This document shows positions 37,401 through 46,400 of a stretch of 64,000 nt of DNA, one piece after another. Each line of letters begins with the position of its first letter. The stretch's first letter is position 1. The stretch comes from Arion vulgaris (taxonomy: Eukaryota; Mollusca; Gastropoda; Stylommatophora; Arionidae): contig CM036754.1 of assembly GCA_020796225.1 (NCBI GenBank), forward strand, positions 66,208,000 through 66,271,999. Direction: 5' to 3'. A program made the position numbers and the translations under genes. Below the pieces are notes generated by a model. The model was not told where the DNA came from and did not search any database. It saw nothing but the letters and a program-made list of their open reading frames with translations.

Positions 37401-40400
37401 GCACAAGCTACATAGCTCCGGCAACTCTTCTTCTTCTTTGCGTTCGTTCTTTACGACCAATTTTAATCACTCTTTGTGATATGATTTGATCTTTGTCAAG
37501 AACGTGTATACGTTGCACATTGGTTTGGTAGGCCCTAAACGCATAGACTTCTACATGTTTAGGACATGTGCATCCGATTTCAGCCAAACCCCCTAGTCGC
37601 CTCTTAACACATGCGTGGCAGGTAACTGTGGTTCTATTCTTTACACCCCAAATTTGGGCCCCCGTAACCACTCAGGCGACTCCGGCAACAATCCTAGGGT
37701 ATCTGGGGGATGCACTCGTGAACAGAACGGCGCGGTTCGGATTTGAACCCATGACCTTCGGATCGCAATGCAAGGGGTTAACCACTTAGCCACAGAGGCC
37801 CCCATGTTTCTTGTTGCTATTCGGGACTTTCGCATTCCAGCAATAATAGGTATTTGAGTAATGAATAGCTACTATTCTCAGATCACTAACGTTCGTGTAC
37901 GTATATCTTACACAAAATAAAACAAGTCAATGTGTGTGTTCTGGTGATTTCTCTACAGTTCTCTTGACTTGTAACGAGACGTGCTTCTGTCAACAATCAA
38001 ATCTACTTTATAATACCCGGATGTTATTTTCATTACACACCATTATTATCATGTGCCGTGCTGGCTGGCGTAGGCGTGCAGAATACTTTCACTACACACC
38101 AACTAGATGGTCGCAAGTGTGTTTGTATTAACTTCAGCGTGTGCCTGCAATAAGATGTCTGAGATAATTGTAACATCTGCTTCGTATTCTTCTTCATATC
38201 CCTTTACCGCACAATCAATCAAGTGCATTGCCTGCCGTCGTAGGCGATCATGTCTCTCCACAACTCTCTCTGCTTGGTTCATGTAATCAGTTCTGCCGTG
38301 ATCTTGTGTCGAACCATGATGTCAGGCCATCCAACATCTTCTCCCTCTGTCTTCCACGACCTCTCCTTTCCTGAATTTTACCTGTAGTCACCAAATGTTC
38401 TAAACCTTCTCTTCGCATTATATGCCCGATGAACCTTGATTCTCTCTTCTCTCTTTGCCTTTTACCCGGGTTGGGGCATGGCCCTCAACCAACTCATGCC
38501 AAGTCTTCCTATCTCTAGCTATCTCCTGCAGCTCCCTCCAGCTCTTCTTTATATTGTTGATCTCCGCCTCCAAATCTCGTCTCCATGTATTTCTCGGCCT
38601 ACCCTTCTTTCGCTGTCCCTACGGGTTCCAGGCAAGGACCCTTCTTGTTATATTCCCCTCCGGTTTTAGCAAAGTGTGTCCTATCCAGCGCCAGCGTCTT
38701 TTTTAACCTGTTCGTTCACTGGAATCTGTCTTGTTCTCTCCATAAGTTCCTCATTTGTGACCCTATCATACCATCTTATTCCCTCTATTCTGCCAGACAC
38801 CAGTTGATGAATGTTTGCAATTTATGCGCTATTGTTTTAGTTGTTCTCCATGTTTCTGACCCATACAGTAGAACTGCTTTAACATTAGAGTTAAATATCC
38901 AATTTTTGTTCTAGATTTGATTTCTTTGGACTTCCAAATGTTTCCCAGTGCAATGAAAGCTCCTCTTGCCTTCTGTATTCTTATTTTAACATCTCTATCT
39001 GTTCCACCCTCTTTGTCTACGTTGCTGCCCAAATATGTGTATGATTCTACCTCTTGAAGTGGGATTTCCCCAGGGAGATCGAGTTGTCGTTGCTTGGTTA
39101 ATTCTCAATATCTTTGTCTTTCCCTTATGAATGTTCAGCCCTAGTTGCTGGGACCTTTGATTCAATGTGTTTAGCTTATCCTGCATCTGATTTCGTGTAT
39201 GTGACAGAAGGGCTATATCATCAGCGAAGTCCAGATCATCTAGTTGCTCTGTCAGAGTCCATTGGATTCCATTTCTGGTGTTAGTTACTGTGGTCTTCAT
39301 AATCCAGTCTATTGTCAGTAAGAACAACAAAGGTGATAGAAGACATCCTTGACGCACTCCTGTTTCTATTCCAAAAGTATCTGTTAGTTTCCCTTCATGA
39401 AGAACTCTACATTTCATATCTGTATATGTTGCTTTTATTAGGTTAATAATTTTCTGTGGGATTCCATAATGCCTCATTAATTTCCAAAGGGTTTCCTTAT
39501 CAATACTGTCAAAAGCCTTCTCATAATCAACAAATCCGATATAAAGTGGGAATTTCCATTCAATACTTTGCTCTATTATTATACGTAATGTGGCTATCTG
39601 GTCAGCACAGGATCTATTTGGTGGGAAGCCTGCCTGTTCATCTCTTAGCTTTATATCGATGGCCTCTCAATCTCTCCAGGATGACTCTGCTTAGTATTTT
39701 CCCAGGTACTGACAACAGCATTATTCCCCTATAGTTTTCACACTTCTGAAGGTCCCTTTCTTTGGTAGCTTCACCAGGTATCCTTCTCTCCAGTTTGCTG
39801 GTATTTCTTAGGTCTCCCAGATTCTGCTAAATAATTTATACAGTATTTCTGTGGATGTGTTTATGTTGGCTTTAACCGCCTCCGCTGGAATGCCATCTGG
39901 ACCGGCCGCTTTCCCATCTTTTAAAAGTTTAATGGCTTTACTAATCTCCTCCTTGGATGGTTTCTCACAGTTGATGTCCAAGTCAATCTCTGCCGGTTGG
40001 ATATCTGGGGGTTTTGCAGGTGCTGGTCTGTTCAGGAGTTCCTTGAAGTATTCCATCCATCTTTCCATTTGGTCTCTAACATTAGTGATAGTTTCCCACT
40101 ACTATTTTTGATCAACCCATTTGATGGTCTGTATTTTCCTGCTAGCTTTCTAGTGATGTTGTAAAGATCCTAAGGTATGAACCTTGATTGTCGGACTCTT
40201 ATTCTTTTTATAAGGTTTCTTTGTGTTCAGGCCTGATTTAAAACATTTGTTTTCTTCGTTGTCCATGGAATTTTCAGCATTCTTCTGTAAAACTACATTT
40301 CTGTGGCTTCCAATGATCGTATTGCTTGTTTGTTCACTGTCCATGATTCGCTGTCATACAGAAGTATTGGATCAATATAGCACTGGAGTATTCGTTTTCG

Positions 40401-43400
40401 CAGTGTCATTGGTAGTTTGTTTTTCCTTTGCATAAATGCTGCTTTTACTTGAGTTATTCTGCTCCTAATCTCTGTTTTCCATCTGATGTTAGGAATGTTC
40501 CCAGGTACTTGAATCGATGGACTTGTTTCAGTGTTGTGTTATTTATTTCGATATTACATTTTCATGTGTCTTGGAGACAACCATAACCTCTGTTTTCTTC
40601 ATTTTCGTGTTTAACCCATAGAGCCTGGGCTCCCGATTTTTCGGGATTATGTTATGTTATGCGATCGACGTCATGGCACATTGGGCATTCCCATTCATGC
40701 TCTGTCCTCCGTTGCAGCAGCCATCCCAAAGTCCATTTGCTCACAGTACCCATGAGAAGTTGATTACTATATCTTCTCTCTCTACCACGAAGACAACACT
40801 GTCTGGCATGTCCAAACTTAACGCCTAATTCTGGAACTCGTTCCAGTGTCTGAGACCCGCCCATGTCACACAATTGAGAGCGTCGCATTGATGATATCGG
40901 CTCTGTCCGTGCTTCTGCCCACTTGAGTCGGGCACTGTTTGCAAGAGAGTCAGCACGCTCGTTACCCGCACTCCAGCATGTCCAGGCGTGTACAGTCAAG
41001 TCATTTTCTTGAGATGTGATCTCCGAATGATGTCCACCCATTCCCCACGCATACTTCCAGATTCAATCAGTTGAAGCATATTCATCGAGTCTGATATGAT
41101 GATCGTATGGGTAGCCTGTTGCTCAGCCACCCATGACAGAGCCCTGGAGGCAGCGGTGATCTCCATAGTCATGCTCGATGTCGTTGTCTCAAAAGCCCGC
41201 AGTCCTCATGAAGTGTGCGACCGTTTCGTTGTGCTGAGTAAGCCCACGATGATCTGGTGCCACGCTTGACAGAGCCATCGGTGTAGATAATGATATCACC
41301 TGGGTGGGAGTGCTGATCCACGAGTGCAAGAATTTCCTCATTGCGCGCCGGAGCCATTCTCTACAGCGGCGTCCAAGTGTGCTGATAACCCTGGCGTAAG
41401 CAGTCATATCCTCTGATATAGGCATCCATTCGTCACCGTGCCTCAGCTCATCTAGAGTACAGACCTGTTTAATAACATCCTCTGCCTCGGCCATCCAGTA
41501 TCGACCTCTCTTCAATCGTCTTCCCTTATTCTCATTTATGGATTTGTGCAGAGGATGATTTGTGTCCTTCAGAAACTCTCAGATACGCTTTTACCTGTGC
41601 GACTTTGTGTCTCGTGGCTATCTTTGGCAATCCAAGGACATAGCGCATTGCCGCACATGAAGTGTCACGTGTGCAACCGAGTACAAGCCTCATCGCTTCA
41701 TTTTGGATCCTTTCTAACTTATCCAGCGATGTTCTGCTTACTGTTAGAAGACCAAGGCCATAGTCCACCACGCTCAGCACTAGTCTCTGATAAAGAAAGA
41801 GTAGCAGGCGTTGCTCAATATCCGCCCCAACCATAACTTTGAGAGAGGTTAGCCCTTTTCTTGCCTTTATGATTACGTTCTCAACATGGCTCTTAAATGA
41901 CAGGCTTCTGTCAACTGTTATTCAAAGATACTTTAGTGTTTCGGTTCTGTCAATGTCTTTGTTACACATGCTGACAACCGGGGTAGGTGTCTTTAATATG
42001 TGAGTGTTAAGAGAGAACCATGTCAGAGAGGCCTTTGCTGGGTTCACATTCGCTTCAAATTCATTGCACCAGTCACCAATCCTATTCAGCTCACACTGTA
42101 ATGCAGATGCGATCTCGTTTCTGTCTTTGCCCATGCGATACACCAGAATATCATCGGCGTACGACATTGTTCTGCCAACTCCGACCCTTTGTGTGCTGGT
42201 TACCCTGACGGTGTATACATTGAAAAGGACTGGCGAGTGGTGATCCCTGGGAAGGCTCATTAGGACCTGTTGTGGTTGTGATGCCCATGAATGATATGGA
42301 GAAAAATCTTCATATACGGGAGTAGTGCGGCCGTGCCACATATTAAATCAAATAAATTTTAAAGTTTAGTATTCTTCAAATATATAATAAGCAGGAATAA
42401 CGGAGATGATGGGGTAAATCAATAACAAATTATAGAGCACTTAAGAATGCTAAATTATCGTGTTTTAATATAACTCAGGAGCTTCGGGGAAGAGACTTTT
42501 AAGGTACAGGTGGCCAGGGTTTAAAGGGTTAATCCTTTATTTTCATTTTCTCTCACTAATATGTCTATCAAGTCTTGTAGATCTTGTTCATTTGTAGCCA
42601 TGAGAATTGTGTCATCAGCGTATCTTAGATTGTTCATATTTTGTTCGCCGACTGTTATTCCTGCCTTTTCTTCTATATGTCGCATGATGTTTTCACTGTG
42701 TAGGTTGAACAGGTCTAAATAATTACACATGATTTTTAGGATACATTAAATATTACATTTTTAATGAATTTTTGGGTAAACACACCCCCAAAAAACAGCT
42801 TTTTTGACCAAATTTTGAGGAATTTTTCCCAAAAATTTATAAAAATTAAATATTTAATATATCCTAAAATCATGTGTAATATTTTAGATATTACAATTGC
42901 GCACACCTTAGAGTGAAAACAGAATTCATTTACATTCATTAGATTCAGAGCCTTAGGGATTTGAAATTTTATTTTTGGTGGCCATTTTGTATTGTTTCCA
43001 TGGCACGCTTTGACATTTTTTTTTTACTAATTTTTTCTACTATTCTAAGTCATAATCTTTCACAATGGCTATACAAATTTTACATTAATGTGAAAACAAT
43101 GAAAATAGCTTCATGATCCCCATACCCCGAATCCCCTTAAAAATGAACAAACCGTGCATCAATGGAGACCATTGTTAAAAGGCAAAGATGGAGGTGGATT
43201 GAACATGTATGTCAGTAGGGGGACATATATATCAGTAGGAGCACTGACTAGGACAGCTCTCCAATGGACGACGGAAGGGAAAAGATGGCCTGGACGTCCA
43301 ATGGAGCGAACTGCAGAGTTAAAAGATTGTGATCTGACATTGTGGAAACCATTAGGAGAACAGCAACAATGGGAGTCTCTTGTGGTAGCATTATGTGTCA

Positions 43401-46400
43401 AGTGGGACACAAAGAGGATATAGATAGACATCTACGTAATGAGTGTGGGAATGTGAACCTCTTGTAAGAGATAAGTCGAAGCACATCAGGAACTATAGTG
43501 ATGACTTCATAGAATCTGTTTACAATGATGATTTTTGTGAGGTACAAAAATACTTGCGTTATATACGAGTATAGATGTTGGTGAATTTGTCTATCTTGAA
43601 AGCAAGATTAGCAAATAAGGATGAAATGATGAGGACATTAATGCCAGGATTAGGAAAGCCTGACAAGCTTTTGCTATCCTGCACACGGCATGGAAATCTA
43701 CTGCTATGTCAACTAAAACACAACTCAGGATATTCAGCTCAAATGTGAAATCTGCGTTGCTGTATGGCTTGGATATATGGCGAGTCACCAAGTTAAATAC
43801 AAATAAGATTCAGACCTATGTCAACGGATGTCTTCTGCATATTCATTACTGAGATGGTATGGCAGAGTTGCAAACATAGATCTGTGGACAAGAACCAGAC
43901 AAGAACCCATGATGTCCCAGGTTAAGAGGAGAAAATGGCAGTGGGTCAGCATACCCTACGGAAGACACAGTCCAGAGTCATTGGACAAGCACTTGAACTT
44001 AAATCTGGAAGGAAAATGGAAAAGGGGATGTCTTAAACAGACCTGGAGACAGTCTTCTTGAGGAACTGAAGGATACTGGACTATCCTGGGAGACTATAAC
44101 GAAAACAGCAGGAGACCGAGCAAAGTGGTCAACAATTGTTGATTCTCTAGGTTCCATGAGGAACAGAGAGGAATAAAGAAATAAAAACAAAAATCAGTAA
44201 GCGTATTCCTTGCTCCCGCATAGAATACATGCCCCTGCACCCAAATCGTGTTGATGTCAACTCCTTTTTGTATCAGACAGTCCCAGACCTTGGTGAGACA
44301 ATGTAGACTTCTAATGACAAAACTGAGACATTGAAATGTTCCTTAAGAAAAAGTGGAGAGCTACGCAAAAAGAGAATGTGGTGGTGGGAGGCCAGTATTT
44401 TAGAATATCTGTTGAAAATGTGGAGAACTACACAACAGAAGAATGTGGTGGTGGGGGCATATATTATGGAGTATCTGTCACTGGACTGATTTAAACTGTG
44501 AAGAGAAAAAATGTGTGCCCACAATGAATCAGCCGTAGTCACTACGCATAATCTGGCTGATTTTTACGTGAAGGCTTGCTTTCCTCAACTCCAATGTCCC
44601 TCGTCATTCAGGCAAGCCTTACTCTGACATCAGACGTACTTAATTTAGATCCCCAAGTAGAGAATCAGGACATCATGTAGTCCAACCGCATACTGTGTGC
44701 ACACCAAAAATAATGTTTTTTGGGCCAAGCTGACCTCACACCCCAAAATTTCCCCGGCATGTTGTCCCTAGAGTAGGAAATTTTCAACTTTGCTATCTGA
44801 GGCCCTACTGTGAATATGAACATAAATCAAAAATAAAGAAGAGAGAGTGAAACAGAAGGAAAGAAGGATAACAAATTGTGAAGTGTAGATAACTTACTTT
44901 GCTCACCTACTGTCAACAGTACTCTGGCTACTAAGTCCAAGTATTCATCCTGAAAATAGTCAATAAATAAAGTGAACAGCAACTACAAGTAGATATCCTG
45001 TGTTCATTAGTTTACTGATTGATTGATAGGACCATCATCATTTCCCTTCAGTGAGTCACCATGTGTACTCCAATCTCTTTATTACACAGTAAGATCTTAG
45101 CGAGAACTCTGTAGCACCAGCGAGGGTTCCAAATGTAATTTAGAAGATGGTGAAAATATTCTGTGAGAATTTTATTTTCTTAACTTTTAAATTAATTTTG
45201 CCCTGGCAGCGGCTATCCAGCCTGCTCTTCTCGATTTTGAACAGTCAAGGGTTCTTTTATGTGATCAACGTGAGCACGAGACTTACGTTTTATCATCCAT
45301 CTCTGATGGGACACGATCTCATCTACAATGATCTCTGGAAAAATATCCCAACGGCTTCACGAGTGACTGAACTGAGCACATTTGGAATGAGAGGTGAGCA
45401 CATAACCTCTGCACCACAGAGACCCCTAATAATTGTCAAAGTAATTGGAGCCTCATAGACAGAAGTCAAGAAGATGGCCCAGAATAGAATTCAGTAATGG
45501 TAGACAGTTGCAGCCCTATGTTCAACTGGAAACAAGAAGGTTCAGTAGTAGTAGAAGAGCAGATACCATAGGTCCACATATCAATGTTGAATCTATTATA
45601 TAGTTAGTATTTCAGTATGCTGTGCCATGTACAATCAGAACATGATGACTTGTTTATGCCTGGAAAATATATGGTTGGCATCATTCTTAAGTGATATGAG
45701 TTCAACCCTATTCTTCTTGATCTGAGGGTGCCTTCTCTTTCTTCTGTGCTAATGTCATTTTTTTTGGGGTATTCTTATCTTGAAATCTTTGTTTGTTTAC
45801 CTTCTGTGTCTATGTTGTTACCAAGGTATGTGTTCCAAGGTTAAACTTTATTGCATTGAGTAATTAATGGAAGTCAAAGGAGATCAAAACAAACATCAAG
45901 CTGAGAATCTTTTAATCAAATGTGAAATCAGTGCTGTTGCATGGCTTGGAAACATGGAGGAAAACATAAGAAACTACAAAACAATTACAGACCTTCGTAA
46001 ATGGATGCTTATGTAGAATAGAGGGACTGAGATGGTATGATAAAATTACGACGATGAACTCGGAGAAAGAGCTAAACAGTGAAAAAGAGCTAAGAAAGAG
46101 ACTCTGGCGATGAATAGGACACACACTGAAAAGGCCTACCAGAAGCATTGCAAAACATGCACTGTTTTGGAACCCGCAGGAAAAGAGGAGTATGGGAAGG
46201 CCTCGAAATAGCTGATGAGATGTGAAGACTGATATTTAAAGGATAGGCAAACTGTGAAAAGAATTGGAAGGGATGGCAAGAGAGAGGAGGGCTGGAGGAA
46301 GTTTGTTTGAAGACCAGCATCTTGTTGGGAGTTGAAAGGTGAAGAAGGTCATTGGTCATACTAGATAATTAGACTTGCCATCAGGGCAAAGTCAACAGTC

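Noticed and set aside
40635..42345. RNase H and reverse transcriptase frames as host genes
   Set aside because: YADD box, RNase H boxes, truncated ends and multiple copies with target duplications show a LINE.
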